DNA of 64,000 nt from Pseudomonas sp. IB20 (GCF_009707325.1 NZ_CP046103.1:372001-436000), one strand, 5' to 3'; numbered from the stretch's first letter, positions 19,976 to 29,804 are shown. The notes: generated by a model from the sequence alone, not told the origin. Numbers and translations are program-made.

Positions 19976-20251
19976 ATGGCCCGTATTACCGTTGAGCGTG
20001 CACATTCCCTGGGTAAAGACGGCGCGCGTGCGAAGGCCGAGAAGTTGGCGCAGAAACTCAAGGAGCAATATGGCCTGGAGCCATCCTGGTCCGGCGACAC
20101 CCTGAACCTCAAACGTTCGGGGGTTAAAGGCACAGTATTAGTGGCGGATGATTCGCTGCGTATCGATGTGGAGCTGGGCCTGTTGATGTCGGCCATGAGT
20201 GGCACTATCAAGTCCGAAATCGAGAAAGCCCTGGATAAGGCGCTGGCCTGA
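19976..20251 (+). CDS. Polyhydroxyalkanoate system protein (PHA granule-associated small protein)
   Basis: A 91-residue protein with MARITVERAHSLGKDGARAKAE at its start and a Lys/Ala-rich central region. It resembles the small PHA-system family that sits next to phaIF in pseudomonads. The C-terminal half (GLLMSAMSGTIKSEIEKALDKAL) is helical. A strong AAAGAGGAG site precedes the ATG. A role in PHA granules is inferred from family name and neighbourhood; no biochemical function is visible. Confidence 0.8.
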   Translation: MARITVERAHSLGKDGARAKAEKLAQKLKEQYGLEPSWSGDTLNLKRSGVKGTVLVADDSLRIDVELGLLMSAMSGTIKSEIEKALDKALA

Positions 20252-20356
20252 TCGAGGTGTTCTTAGGGTGCCGATTCTAATTTTTCGCCCTACTTTGTGC
20301 CCAAGCCCTCAACTCCTGTGGGCCGTTCCTCGACCCTAATTTGCGTGAGGTGCACC

Positions 20357-20779
20357 ATGGCCAAAGTTATTTTGCAGAAAAAAATCGACGCACAGACCAC
20401 TACCCTGAGTGACGTAAAAAGCTATGCCCGCAAGATCTGGCTGGCCGGTCTTGGTGCCTATGCCAAGGTTGGAAGCGAGGGCGGGGAGTACTTCAAAGAG
20501 CTGGTTAAGACTGGTCAACATGTTGAAAGTAAAGGCAAAAAAGTTGTGGTTGAACAACTTGATGCTGCCAACAGTCAGATTGACCAAGTAAAGAGTAACG
20601 TCTCAAGCGTCAAAGGTTTGGTTGAAGTTCAACTCGATAAAGTTGAGAAAGCTTTTGACACGCGTGTTGCAAGTGCCTTGAATCGGATCGGCATTGCGTC
20701 TAAACATGACGTTGAGACACTCTCTGCTAAGCTCGAAGAGCTGACGACATTGCTAGAACGTGTCGCGCGTAAACACTAA
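20357..20779 (+). CDS. phaI: Phasin PhaI
   Basis: A 140-residue granule-associated phasin that coats medium-chain-length PHA inclusions. It contains the signature SYARKIWLAGLGAYAKVG (about residues 22-40) and a long amphipathic C-terminal helix. The first half is homologous to PhaF next door, reflecting a duplication. The start at 20357 has GTGAGG upstream; the longer frame from 20297 lacks a site. It is followed by phaF after 12 nt with a good AAGGAGA. Confidence 0.95.
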   Translation: MAKVILQKKIDAQTTTLSDVKSYARKIWLAGLGAYAKVGSEGGEYFKELVKTGQHVESKGKKVVVEQLDAANSQIDQVKSNVSSVKGLVEVQLDKVEKAFDTRVASALNRIGIASKHDVETLSAKLEELTTLLERVARKH

Positions 20780-20791
20780 GGAGACATCGGG

Positions 20792-21680
20792 ATGGCTGTT
20801 AAAAAGACTACTCAGAAAGAAGGCAGCTCGTGGATCGGGGAAGTTGAAAAATATTCCCGTAAGATCTGGCTTGCTGGTTTAGGCGTGTACTCGAAGGTTA
20901 GCAGTGACGGCGGTAAGTACTTCGAGACTTTGGTCAAGGACGGCGAGAAAGCCGAGAAGTTGACCAAGACCACAGTGGGTAAAAAAGTCGAGGCGGCCAA
21001 GGCGAGTGCAGGTTCTGCCAAGTCGAGCATTTCTGATACATGGGGCAAGTTGGAAGAGACTTTCGACAAGCGTCTTAACAGTGCCATTTCGCGACTGGGC
21101 GTGCCCAGCAAAGCGGAACTGAAGACGCTGCACAGCAAGGTCGATACGCTGACCAAGCAAATCGAAAAACTCACGGGCGCCAAAGTGGCCCCGGCTAAAA
21201 CTGCCGCGGCTAAACCGGCTGCTAAGCCTGCCGCCAAACCGGCTGCAAAATCTGCGGCCAAGCCTCTGGTTAAAGCGGCTGCCAAGCCGGCTGCGAAACC
21301 TGTGGCCAAGCCGCTAAAGCGCGCAAAACCGCGCCAAGCCTGCGCTAAACCGGCCGCTAAAGCAGCTGCCAAGCCAGCGCTAAACCTGCGCCAACGCTGC
21401 AACCGCCGCTGCGAAATCTGCCGCCAAGCCAGCCGCCGCTAAACCGGCCGTCAAGCCTGCTGCAGCAAAACCTGTGGCTGCCAAGCCAGCGGCAAAACCA
21501 GCCGCCGCGAAGAAGCCCGCTGTAGCGAAAAAGCCAGCAGCGCCAAAGCCTGCCGTTGCGGCCAAGCCTGCAACCCCAGCGCCAACCGCTTCGACAGCCA
21601 ACTCGGTGTCCGCACCGACCCACGCTGCTACTGCCCCGACTGCATCGCCGGTAACCCCGACGCCATCCAGTCAGTCCTGA
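20792..21680 (+). CDS. phaF: PHA granule-associated, DNA-binding protein PhaF, tail region frameshifted
   Basis: The N-terminal phasin domain (SRKIWLAGLGVYSKVS, about residues 15-30, then a coiled helix) is intact. The C-terminal half should be histone-H1-like AAKPAAK repeats that bind DNA and tie granules to the nucleoid. As given, the frame leaves the repeat pattern near 21345 and 21381 and stops at 21442, while the repeat resumes in another frame and runs to a TGA at 21678-21680. Restoring G at CGC steps between 21311 and 21391 (about eight sites) gives unbroken AAKPA repeats, and the net shift fits. Errors in repeat sequence are more likely than a real break. Confidence 0.8.
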
Positions 21681-21694
21681 TTTTTTCAGGGTAC

Positions 21695-21730
21695 AAAAAA
21701 CGCCCGGCCTGCGAAGGTTGGGCGTTTTTT
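21695..21730. terminator. Bidirectional terminator between phaF and phaD
   Basis: AAAAAACGCCC and GGGCGTTTTTT flank a 14-nt loop, with an A-run on one side and a T-run on the other. This serves the convergent phaIF and phaC1ZC2D operons. The right arm is duplicated at 21800-21810 without its left partner. Confidence 0.8.
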
Positions 21731-21879
21731 ATTGGCGATCTTATGACCACCGCCGCTCCCACATTTTTAATCCATGTCATCCAGATATTTCAGGGCGAAG
21801 GGCGTTTTTTATTGGCGATCTTATGACCACCGCCGCTCCCACATTTTTAATCCATGTCATCCAGATATTTCAGGGCGAA
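21720..21879. repeat. 80-bp exact tandem duplication at the phaF/phaD junction
   Basis: 21720-21799 and 21800-21879 are identical. The unit contains the right arm of the terminator and the last 11 codons plus stop of phaD (minus strand), so one phaD 3' end is left outside the gene. No spacer lies between copies. Confidence 0.95.
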
Positions 21880-22467
21880 CCGCTCGGTCGCCTGCCGTGC
21901 CGGCAACAACAAGTGCGGCGCCACCAGCATCATGATCTGGTACACCACCACGCGCACTTCCCCTTCACGGTCGAGAATCCGCTGGTAATCCAGGGAAAAC
22001 AGCAAGGTCATGGTGATCTGTTCCACCAGTTGCCCCAGCGCCTGGGTATCACTGACCAACTGCCCCGCCGCCTTGAGTCGCGCCAGTAATGAAGCCAGTG
22101 TTCGCTTCAGTGCCGTAAGCAAATTGCGAATGCCCTTGGCCAGCTTCGGCAGGCGCCCGGCCAGGTTCGACAAATCCTGAAACAGAAACCGGTAATGGGC
22201 CATGCGCTCGACGATCAAGTGCAGGAACAGCCAGTAATCTTCGGCTCTGAGTTGTGCATCCGCCGGCGGGTCGAGCAGCGGTGCCAGTTCATTTTGAAAG
22301 CGCTCGAACAGCCCGAGTACCAACGGCTCCTTGCCATGGAAGTGGTAGTAGAGGTTGCCGGGGCTGATCCCCATTTCATTGGCCACCTCCATGGTCGACA
22401 CGTTCGGCTCGCCCTTGTGGTTGAACAACTGCAGGGCACATTCAAGGATACGGTCGCGAGTCTTCAT
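21847..22467 (-). CDS. phaD: TetR-family regulator of the PHA genes PhaD
   Basis: A 206-residue regulator. The N-terminal helix-turn-helix is TRDRILECALQLFNHKGE ... NEMGISPGNLYYHFHGKEPLV (about residues 3-50), and the rest is the ligand/dimer domain. In mcl-PHA pseudomonads PhaD activates phaC1 and phaI expression. It is last in the phaC1-phaZ-phaC2-phaD run and starts 27 nt after phaC2. Its 3' end is duplicated downstream. Confidence 0.93.
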   Translation of the reverse strand: MKTRDRILECALQLFNHKGEPNVSTMEVANEMGISPGNLYYHFHGKEPLVLGLFERFQNELAPLLDPPADAQLRAEDYWLFLHLIVERMAHYRFLFQDLSNLAGRLPKLAKGIRNLLTALKRTLASLLARLKAAGQLVSDTQALGQLVEQITMTLLFSLDYQRILDREGEVRVVVYQIMMLVAPHLLLPARQATERFALKYLDDMD

Positions 22468-22494
22468 CCAATCTTCTTAATGGGGTCGTTGAGC

Positions 22495-24177
22495 TCAGCG
22501 CACGCGCACGTAGGTGCCCGGCGCCGCTTCCATGGGTGGGTAATTCTGGTTGCCCAGGGCAGTCAATGTTTCGCGTTGTGCGCCGGAGCGCTGTTGAATC
22601 CACTCCAGCCACTGCGGCCACCAGCTGCCTTCGACATGGTTGGCGTCGTAGTACCAGGCGCGCGGGTCGCTGCTTAGCTTGGGGTTTTCGACGTAATTGG
22701 CCTTGGGGTTGCCTGGCGGGTTAAGGATGCTCTGCACATGCCCGCTGTTGGACAGCACGAAGCGCCGCTCACCGCCGAGCAATTGCGTGGAGCGGTACAC
22801 CGCATCCCACGGCGTGATGTGGTCGTTGATCCCGGCCACGCTGAAGCTGTCCACCGTGACCTTCTGCAAATCGATAGGCGTGCCGCACACCTCAAGGCCA
22901 CCAGGATGGCTCAGCGGGTTGTGCTTGAAGAAGTCCAGCAAGTCGCCATGCAGCGCGGCGGGCAGGCGCGTGTTGTCGTTGTTCCAGTACAGGATGTCGA
23001 ACGCCGGTGGCTCCTTGCCCAACAGGTAATTGTTGATCCAGTAGTTCCAGATCAGGTCGTTGGGGCGCATCCAGGCAAACACCTTGGCCATGTCGCGACC
23101 GTCGAGCACGCCTTGCTGGTAGGAGCGGCGCTTGGCGGCTTCGAGGGTTTGTTCATCGGCGAACAGGGTGGCGGGGCTGTCGATCTGGCTGTCCAGCAAG
23201 CTCACCAGATAGCTGGCGCTGGAGATGCGTCGCAGCTGGCGCTTGGCTTGCAGATGGCCTTGCAGTGCGGCGATGGTCAGGCCACCGGCGCAGGCGCCCA
23301 TCAGGTTGACCTCGCGGGCACCGGTGATCGCCCGGCACACGTTGAGCGCTTCCTCCAGCGCCGCCACATAGGTGGACAGGCCCCATTCGCGGTGGCGCAC
23401 ATCCGGGTTGCGCCAACTGACCATAAAGGTCTGCAGGCCGTTTTTCAGCGCGTACTGCACAAAGCTATTGGCCGGGCTGAGGTCGAAGATGTAGTACTTG
23501 TTGATTTGCGGCGGCACGATCAACAGCGGCTTGGCGTACTGTTTTTCGCTCATGGGCTTGTACTGGATCAGCTCCAGCAGCTCGTTGCGAAACACCACCG
23601 AGCCGGGCGTGGTCGCCACGGTCTTGCCGACTTCAAACGCATGCTTGCTGACCTGACGGGGCAGGCCGTTGTTGTGCAGTAAATCATCAAACAGGTTGCT
23701 CACACCGCGCACCACGCTGTTGCCGCCGGAGTTGAGCAGCTCCTTGATGGCCAGCGGGTTGAGCAGCGTGTTGGAAGGCGACACCGCATCATTGAGCAGC
23801 GAGAACGCGAAGTGCGCGCGGGCGCGGTCATCCGCGTTCAGGGCACTGTCGTCGATCCAGTGGCGGGTCTGTTTCTGCCAGCTCAAGTAGGCTTGCAGGC
23901 TGCGACGGTACAGCGGGTTGAGTTTCCAGGTGGGGTCGATGAAGCGCGCGTCGTTGGTGTTGGGTTCATGCATCGTTTCGCCCAGCAACACGCGACCCAA
24001 CTGACCGCCCAGCGCCAGGGCGTGACGCGCGGTGTGCACCGGGTTGCGCAAGCCGTGGGCGGCGACGCTGCGCAGGGTTGCGAGTAAATCCCGACCGCGC
24101 AGGCCGGTGATCGCATTTTGCGCATTGATGAACACAGCAGGGGTGGGCGCCGGGTTCGTCACGGGTCTTTCTCGCAT
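22495..24177 (-). CDS. phaC2: Class II poly(3-hydroxyalkanoate) polymerase PhaC2
   Basis: A 560-residue synthase that polymerises (R)-3-hydroxyacyl-CoA of C6-C14. The lipase-like box is GACAGG with the catalytic Cys near residue 296; Asp is in GINDHITPW and His in NSGHVQSILNPPG. The C-terminus is unusually basic/variable as in other PhaC2 proteins. The ATG at 24177 has GAAGGAG 10 nt upstream. It is a paralogue of PhaC1 on the other side of phaZ. Confidence 0.96.
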   Translation of the reverse strand: MRERPVTNPAPTPAVFINAQNAITGLRGRDLLATLRSVAAHGLRNPVHTARHALALGGQLGRVLLGETMHEPNTNDARFIDPTWKLNPLYRRSLQAYLSWQKQTRHWIDDSALNADDRARAHFAFSLLNDAVSPSNTLLNPLAIKELLNSGGNSVVRGVSNLFDDLLHNNGLPRQVSKHAFEVGKTVATTPGSVVFRNELLELIQYKPMSEKQYAKPLLIVPPQINKYYIFDLSPANSFVQYALKNGLQTFMVSWRNPDVRHREWGLSTYVAALEEALNVCRAITGAREVNLMGACAGGLTIAALQGHLQAKRQLRRISSASYLVSLLDSQIDSPATLFADEQTLEAAKRRSYQQGVLDGRDMAKVFAWMRPNDLIWNYWINNYLLGKEPPAFDILYWNNDNTRLPAALHGDLLDFFKHNPLSHPGGLEVCGTPIDLQKVTVDSFSVAGINDHITPWDAVYRSTQLLGGERRFVLSNSGHVQSILNPPGNPKANYVENPKLSSDPRAWYYDANHVEGSWWPQWLEWIQQRSGAQRETLTALGNQNYPPMEAAPGTYVRVR

Positions 24178-24265
24178 GAGCCAACACTCCTTCGTCAGGG
24201 CAACAACAGGCACGCCAATTGAGAACCATAGTCGGTTCTGGGCAAGTTGCGCGGCGGTGTAGTCC

Positions 24266-25117
24266 TTACACCGCCGGTCGCGGATGAATCACCGCCCGCA
24301 GGCGCTCCTCTTCGAGAAACTTCATGATGATCGGCGCCACGGCTTCAGCCCGGGTGATCAGGAACAGGTGGCCATCATCGATGATGTGCAGCTGCGCATT
24401 CGGAATGCGCCAGGCCAGCATGCGCATATTGATCAACGGGATCAGCGGGTCGTCGTCACCCGCCAGCACCAGGGTCGGTTGGCGGATCTTGTGCAGCCAA
24501 TGGATGCTGGTCCAGCCAAACCCCGCAAACAGCTGCCAGTAGTAACCGAGCTTGCCGGCCGAGCGCACTTTGCTCGCGTGCTCGGCAGCCAGTTTTGAAT
24601 CGCGGCGGAACGAGCCGCCATAAATCATTGGCGCGATGCGCACCACGTGGGACGGTTGGATATAGCGCCTTGGGCTTGCCATCAGCCACAGCACCTTAGG
24701 CTTGCCCGGCACCATAAAGGCACCGGCTGCGGTGGCGGCCAGGATCAGCTTTTTGCAGCGCTCCGGGTAGTCATAAGCGAACTGTTGCGCCAGCGCGCCG
24801 CCCCAGGACACACCCACCGCATTCACCTGGCCATAGTCGAGGTAATCGAGCATGCGCGCGGTGAGTTTGGCCAGGCCGGGAAAGCGATAAGGCCGATTGG
24901 GCGTCGACGAACCGCCCACGCCCGGCACATCAAAGGCGATCACTTCGAGGTCCGGGTCCAGCGCCTGGACGAACGGAAACACCAGCTCAAGGTTGGCGCC
25001 GATGCCGTTGAAAATCAGCAGCGGCGTCAAGTGAGGCTTGCCCGGGCGTACCGCCGTACGGATGGTCTGGCCATCCAGGTCGATGGTACGGAAGATGAAC
25101 GGTTGCGGCATGCTCAA
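24266..25117 (-). CDS. phaZ: Intracellular PHA depolymerase PhaZ
   Basis: A 283-residue alpha/beta hydrolase that mobilises stored mcl-PHA. The nucleophile elbow is GVSWGG (Ser104), with Asp223 in AGDDDPLIPL and His250 in DDGHLFL, the same spacing as known Pseudomonas PhaZ triads. It lies between the two synthase genes with an 88-nt gap to phaC2. The REPIN before it (25161-25236) may separate its level from phaC1. Confidence 0.96.
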   Translation of the reverse strand: MSMPQPFIFRTIDLDGQTIRTAVRPGKPHLTPLLIFNGIGANLELVFPFVQALDPDLEVIAFDVPGVGGSSTPNRPYRFPGLAKLTARMLDYLDYGQVNAVGVSWGGALAQQFAYDYPERCKKLILAATAAGAFMVPGKPKVLWLMASPRRYIQPSHVVRIAPMIYGGSFRRDSKLAAEHASKVRSAGKLGYYWQLFAGFGWTSIHWLHKIRQPTLVLAGDDDPLIPLINMRMLAWRIPNAQLHIIDDGHLFLITRAEAVAPIIMKFLEEERLRAVIHPRPAV

Positions 25118-25160
25118 GCCCTGTGGAGTGGTGCTATTTATCGGTAGGAACTCGGTCTAT

Positions 25161-25236
25161 GTGGGCGCTGGCTTGCCTGCGATGGCATTCTGTCACTTAC
25201 CGGCATACCGCTATCGCAGGCAAGCCAGCTCCCACA
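25161..25236. repeat. REPIN between phaC1 and phaZ
   Basis: GTGGGCGCTGGCTTGCCTGCGAT is mirrored by ATCGCAGGCAAGCCAGCTCCCAC with about 30 bp between. It is a pair of inverted REP elements forming one long hairpin, here inside the phaC1ZC2D gene run. Confidence 0.85.
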
Positions 25237-25264
25237 TTGATCTCATTTCAACTACACAATTTGC

Positions 25265-26944
25265 TTATCGTTCATGCACATAAGTACCCGGCGCCGCCTC
25301 AGCTGCGGCATAGGTTTTGTTACCCAAGCTTGTAGGTGCTTTCTTCAATTTACCCGACCGCTCCGCCTGCCAGGCCTGCCAATGCAGCCACCAGGAGTCA
25401 GTATGTTTGGTGGCATTCTCCTGCCAATCCAGCGCCTTGCCCGCCAGGCCATCGCTGGTCTGGTAACGCGCCTTGGGGTTGCCCGGCGGGTTGAGGATGC
25501 TCTGGATATGCCCACTGCTTGACAACACAAACTCCACTTTGCCGCCAAACAACTGCGCCGACTTGTAGCAAGACTGCCACGGCGTGATGTGGTCGTTGGT
25601 GCCGGCCAGGGCGTAGATATCGGCGGTGACCTGCTTGAGGTCGATCGGCGTGCCGCACACTTCCAGGGCGTTGGCGCGTATCAGTGGGTTGTTCTTGAAC
25701 AGTTCGATCAAGTCGCCATGGAACGCTGCTGGCAGGCGCGTGGTGTCATTGTTCCAGAACAGGATGTCGAACACCGGCGGCTCGTTGCCCAGCAGGTAGT
25801 TATTGACCCAGTAGTTCCAGATCAGGTCGTTGGGGCGCATCCAGGCAAACACCTTGGCCATGTCGCGGCCTTCCAGCACGCCAGCCTGGTAGGAATGGCG
25901 CTTGGCTGCCTCCAGGGTCTGCTCGTCGACAAACAGCGCTACCTGGGTGTCCAGGGTGGTGTCCAGCACGCTCACCAGCAGGGTCAGGGCGTTGACCTTC
26001 TTCTCCCCCAGCGCCGCGTAGTGGCCCAGCAACGCGGTGCAGGTGATACCGCCGGAGCAGGCGCCGAGCATGTTGATGTCTTTGCTGCCGGTAATCGCCG
26101 TGACCACATCGACCGCTTCCTTGAGCGCCTCGATATAGGTCGACAGGCCCCACTCGCGCTGGGCCTTGGTCGGGTTGCGCCAGCTGACGATAAACGTCTG
26201 CAAACCATTGCGCAGGCAGAAGCGCGCCAGGCTCTTCTCCGGGCTCAGGTCGAATACATAGAATTTGTTGATCTGCGGCGGCACCACCAGCAATGGGCGC
26301 TCGTGCACCTGCTCGGTGATCGGCTTGTATTGGATCAGCTCCAGTACGTCGTTGCGAAAGACCACGGCGCCTTCGGTGGTGCCCAGGCTCTTGCCCACTT
26401 CAAAGGCGCCCATGTTGACCTGGCTCGGCATGCCGCCGTTGTGCACCATGTCCTTGGCCAGGTGGGACAAGCCATCGAGCAGGCTTTTGCCGCCGGTTTC
26501 AAAGAAGCGCTTGACCGCCGCCGGGTTGGCCGCGCTGTTGGTGGGGGCCATGGCTTCGGTCATCAGGTTGATCACAAAGTGGCCGCGGCTGATGTCCTGT
26601 TCCGACAGGTTACTGTCGCCAATCCAGTCGTGCAGTTCCTTGCGCCACGCCAAGTAAGTTTGCAGGTAACGTTTGTAGAGCGGGTTCTGGCTCCAGGCGG
26701 GGTCGTTGAAGCGACGGTCATCGCCTTCGGGCACCAGCGCGGATTTGCCAAACATCACGTTCTTCAATTCGACGCCAAAGTGGGCCACGTGCTTGACGCT
26801 GTGTAACGGTTGCTTGATGGCTTGGGTCAGCACCATCTTCGCCGAGGCTAATAAATCCTTTTTTCGTAACGCGATGATCGGGTTCAGCCCCAGGGTGTTT
26901 TCTGAGGCCTGGCGTTTCAAGTCATCGTTATTCTTGTTACTCAT
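25265..26944 (-). CDS. phaC1: Class II poly(3-hydroxyalkanoate) polymerase PhaC1
   Basis: A 559-residue class II synthase, the main enzyme for mcl-PHA. The box GACSGG holds the catalytic Cys (about residue 296), with Asp in GTNDHITPW and His in SSGHIQSILNPPG. The start MSNKNNDDLKRQASENTLGLNP is the typical PhaC1 start. It heads the phaC1ZC2D operon. The 249-bp gap upstream (26945-27193) holds its promoter but no element I can name with confidence. Confidence 0.96.
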   Translation of the reverse strand: MSNKNNDDLKRQASENTLGLNPIIALRKKDLLASAKMVLTQAIKQPLHSVKHVAHFGVELKNVMFGKSALVPEGDDRRFNDPAWSQNPLYKRYLQTYLAWRKELHDWIGDSNLSEQDISRGHFVINLMTEAMAPTNSAANPAAVKRFFETGGKSLLDGLSHLAKDMVHNGGMPSQVNMGAFEVGKSLGTTEGAVVFRNDVLELIQYKPITEQVHERPLLVVPPQINKFYVFDLSPEKSLARFCLRNGLQTFIVSWRNPTKAQREWGLSTYIEALKEAVDVVTAITGSKDINMLGACSGGITCTALLGHYAALGEKKVNALTLLVSVLDTTLDTQVALFVDEQTLEAAKRHSYQAGVLEGRDMAKVFAWMRPNDLIWNYWVNNYLLGNEPPVFDILFWNNDTTRLPAAFHGDLIELFKNNPLIRANALEVCGTPIDLKQVTADIYALAGTNDHITPWQSCYKSAQLFGGKVEFVLSSSGHIQSILNPPGNPKARYQTSDGLAGKALDWQENATKHTDSWWLHWQAWQAERSGKLKKAPTSLGNKTYAAAEAAPGTYVHER

Positions 26945-27193
26945 CTACGACGCTCCATTGTCCGAAAGACGAGTACCGGCGATTGCTGCGCACCCAATTT
27001 CGATACACGACACCAGCCTGGTACTGCGACTCGGGTGACCGTAAATACCGCATCGTCAAATGCAGGGAACTTGCCAGTTCTATTGGTTACCCGAGTTTAA
27101 TTTTTTTCGCAAGCGGGCCAATCGTTGGCCGCGCGACAGGGCATTCAAGCAGATGAAATTAGAAAATGCCCTCTAAAGAGCAAGACGCCTGAG

Positions 27194-27571
27194 TTAGAGC
27201 ATCAGCCGCACGACCGACTCACTCGGGTCGCGGGTTTTTCCGGCCGCTTTAAGTTCAGCAAGATAGTCGGCCCACAGTGCTTCCTGGCGCATGGCCAACT
27301 GGTAGAGGTAGTCCCAGGTGAACAGTCCGCTGTCATGCCCGTCGTCAAAGGTCAATTTCAGTGCGTACTGACCGGCCGGTTCTATCTTGATCAGCCGGAC
27401 ATTGAGTTTGCCGAACTGCAGGATGGGTTTGCCGTGGCCCTGGACCTCGGCGGAAGGCGAGTGCACCCGCAGCAGTTCGGCGGGCAACTGGTAAACCTCA
27501 TCGGGCCCGTAGGTGAGGCCGAGGGTGTTGGAGGTTTTATGCAGGTTTACAGCGGTAGGGAATTGGGTCAT
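27194..27571 (-). CDS. DUF971-domain protein (gamma-butyrobetaine hydroxylase N-terminal-like)
   Basis: A 125-residue protein with a single DUF971 domain. The core LRVHSPSAEVQG ... VRLIKIEPAGQYALKLTFDDGHDSGLFTWDYLYQL is the typical pattern. In larger proteins this domain binds zinc or partners. As a stand-alone gene it is conserved after hslVU in pseudomonads. Its role is unknown. An imperfect AGGGCATT/AATGCCCT pair at 27137-27171 may terminate it. Confidence 0.8.
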   Translation of the reverse strand: MTQFPTAVNLHKTSNTLGLTYGPDEVYQLPAELLRVHSPSAEVQGHGKPILQFGKLNVRLIKIEPAGQYALKLTFDDGHDSGLFTWDYLYQLAMRQEALWADYLAELKAAGKTRDPSESVVRLML

Positions 27572-27642
27572 TTGGGGGTTCGCTCAGAGATGATCCTCGG
27601 CCACACAAGCCTGGCTCCTACACAAACCATTTCCTGTGAGGC

Positions 27643-28980
27643 TTACAGGATATAACGAGACAGGTCTTCGTTCTGCGCCAATTCGCCCAGGTGGCTATTC
27701 ACGTAGTCAGCATCGATCTTGATCGCTTCGCCATTCTGCGAACCCGCCATGTCGCCCGCGCTGAAGGAAACTTCCTCCAGCAGACGCTCAAGCAAGGTAT
27801 GCAGACGACGCGCACCGATGTTCTCGGTCTTCTCGTTAACCTGCCAGGCAATCTCCGCCAAACGCTTGATCCCGTCCGGCAGGAACTCGATACCCAAGCC
27901 TTCAGTTTTCAGCAGCTCGCGGTACTGCTCGGTGAGCGACGCATGCGGCTCACTGAGGATGCGCTCGAAGTCGCCCGGGGTCAGCGCCTTGAGTTCCACG
28001 CGAATCGGCAGACGGCCTTGCAGCTCCGGCACCAGGTCGCTTGGCTTGCTCAGGTGGAATGCACCGGAGGCGATAAACAGGATGTGGTCGGTCTTGACCA
28101 TGCCCAGCTTGGTGTTCACGGTACAGCCTTCGATCAGCGGCAGCAGGTCGCGCTGTACGCCTTCGCGGGACACATCAACGCCTCCGGAGTTGCCACGCTT
28201 GGCCACTTTGTCGATCTCATCGATAAACACGATGCCATGTTGCTCGACGGCTTCCAGGGCTTTGGCCTTGAGTTCTTCTTCATTCACCAGGCGCCCGGCT
28301 TCTTCGTCGCGCACCAGCTTCAGCGCTTCCTTGACCTTGAGCTTGCGGCTTTTCTTCTTGCCCTTGCCCATGTTGGCGAACAGGTTCTGCAGCTGGCTGG
28401 TCATTTCTTCCATGCCAGGCGGTGCGGAGATATCGACGCCGGAGACTTCGGCGACTTCGATCTCGATTTCCTTGTCGTCCAGTTGGCCTTCACGCAGGCG
28501 CTTGCGGAACAGCTGGCGGGTATTGGAATCGGATGACGGTGCGGCGTCTTCGTTGAAACCCATGCGTGCCGGCGGCAGCAGGGCGTCGAGGATGCGTTCT
28601 TCGGCGGCGTCTTCGGCGCGGTGGCTAACCTTGGTCATTTCCTGTTCGCGCAGCAGCTTCAGGGCAGCGTCGGCCAGGTCACGAATGATCGACTCGACGT
28701 CGCGGCCCACATAGCCCACTTCGGTGAACTTGGTGGCTTCGACCTTGATGAACGGGGCATTGGCCAGCTTGGCCAAGCGCCGGGCGATTTCGGTTTTACC
28801 GACGCCGGTCGGGCCGATCATCAGGATGTTCTTCGGCGTTACTTCAACGCGCAATTCTTCGGGCAGTTGCATCCGGCGCCAGCGGTTACGCAGCGCAATG
28901 GCAACGGCGCGCTTGGCATCGTCCTGGCCGATGATATGGCGATTAAGTTCATGGACGATTTCGCGGGGAGTCATGGACAT
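27643..28980 (-). CDS. hslU: ATP-dependent protease ATPase subunit HslU
   Basis: A 445-residue AAA+ unfoldase that feeds substrates to HslV. Walker A is [17 protein letters not shown] (about residues 57-65), Walker B is [13 protein letters not shown], and the pore motif is in the GYVGRDVES region. The I-domain is about residues 110-240. The C-terminal LSRYIL, which docks into and activates HslV, is present. It follows hslV after 36 nt. Confidence 0.97.
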   Translation of the reverse strand: MSMTPREIVHELNRHIIGQDDAKRAVAIALRNRWRRMQLPEELRVEVTPKNILMIGPTGVGKTEIARRLAKLANAPFIKVEATKFTEVGYVGRDVESIIRDLADAALKLLREQEMTKVSHRAEDAAEERILDALLPPARMGFNEDAAPSSDSNTRQLFRKRLREGQLDDKEIEIEVAEVSGVDISAPPGMEEMTSQLQNLFANMGKGKKKSRKLKVKEALKLVRDEEAGRLVNEEELKAKALEAVEQHGIVFIDEIDKVAKRGNSGGVDVSREGVQRDLLPLIEGCTVNTKLGMVKTDHILFIASGAFHLSKPSDLVPELQGRLPIRVELKALTPGDFERILSEPHASLTEQYRELLKTEGLGIEFLPDGIKRLAEIAWQVNEKTENIGARRLHTLLERLLEEVSFSAGDMAGSQNGEAIKIDADYVNSHLGELAQNEDLSRYIL

Positions 28981-29016
28981 AGTGTTTGCGGCCTCAAGCG
29001 GGAATAAGCCTAGGGC

Positions 29017-29547
29017 TTACTCGGCGAGGTCCTGCTCCTCAATGGTGAAGTTGTGGTTGGTGAACACGCAGATGTCGCCGGCAATGCCCAAGGCAGTCTC
29101 GACGATTTCACGGGCCGACAGGTCGGTTTTCTTCAACAGTGCGCTGGCTGCCGCCTGGGCGTAGCCACCGCCGGAACCCATGGCGATCAGGCCATGTTCA
29201 GGCTCAACCACGTCGCCGTTACCGGTGATGATCAAGGAAGCGTCTTTGTTGGCAACGGCCAGCATGGCTTCCAGGCGGCTGAGGGTACGGTCGGTGCGCC
29301 ATTCTTTGGCGAGTTCGACCGCGGCGCGCACGAGGTGGCCCTGGTGTTTTTCCAACTGGCCCTCGAAACGCTCGAAGAGGGTGAAGGCGTCGGCGGTAGC
29401 GCCGGCAAAGCCCGCGAGAACCTGGCCGTGGTACAGGCGGCGCACTTTTTTGGCGTTGCCTTTCATCACGGTGTTGCCAAGGGAAACCTGGCCGTCGCCG
29501 CCCATGACGACTTTGCCGTGGCGACGTACTGAAACGATGGTGGTCAA
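29017..29547 (-). CDS. hslV: ATP-dependent protease subunit HslV
   Basis: A 176-residue proteasome-type peptidase. The nucleophile is the Thr just after the initiator Met ([11 protein letters not shown]), so the start must be the codon before it: the TTG at 29547. The longer open frame from 29562 would bury the Thr and is rejected. A GGAG about 11 nt upstream supports this. [10 protein letters not shown] and the [11 protein letters not shown] motif are present. It is first in the hslVU unit. Confidence 0.95.
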   Translation of the reverse strand: MTTIVSVRRHGKVVMGGDGQVSLGNTVMKGNAKKVRRLYHGQVLAGFAGATADAFTLFERFEGQLEKHQGHLVRAAVELAKEWRTDRTLSRLEAMLAVANKDASLIITGNGDVVEPEHGLIAMGSGGGYAQAAASALLKKTDLSAREIVETALGIAGDICVFTNHNFTIEEQDLAE

Positions 29548-29692
29548 GGGGAGAGTCTCCACGCAGCGGGGCGAAAATGCCCTGATGGAATCTCATATGG
29601 GGGTGGTGAGGGGGATTTCAACCGTAGGGGGGTGTGGCGGACGAGTGGTGTTTATTGGTCTGACACATTTTTGGGAGCGTCCCAAAACCAAC

Positions 29693-29782
29693 TGTGGGAG
29701 CTGGCTTGCCTGCGATGGCGGTGTGTCAGTCACTGAAAATAATGACTGTTACACCGCCATCGCAGGCAAGCCAGCTCCCACA
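29693..29782. repeat. REPIN between hslV and the SPOR-protein gene
   Basis: TGTGGGAGCTGGCTTGCCTGCGATGGCGG is mirrored by CCGCCATCGCAGGCAAGCCAGCTCCCACA, with a short loop region. It is nearly perfect over 28 bp arms. The gap 29563-29804 otherwise contains nothing recognisable. Confidence 0.9.
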
Positions 29783-29804
29783 TGTATACCGAGTTGGCTA
29801 TGAA

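Noticed and set aside
20812..21402. Ala/Leu-rich minus-strand frame opposite phaF
   Set aside because: It is the antisense of the AAKPA repeats and shows no independent signals.
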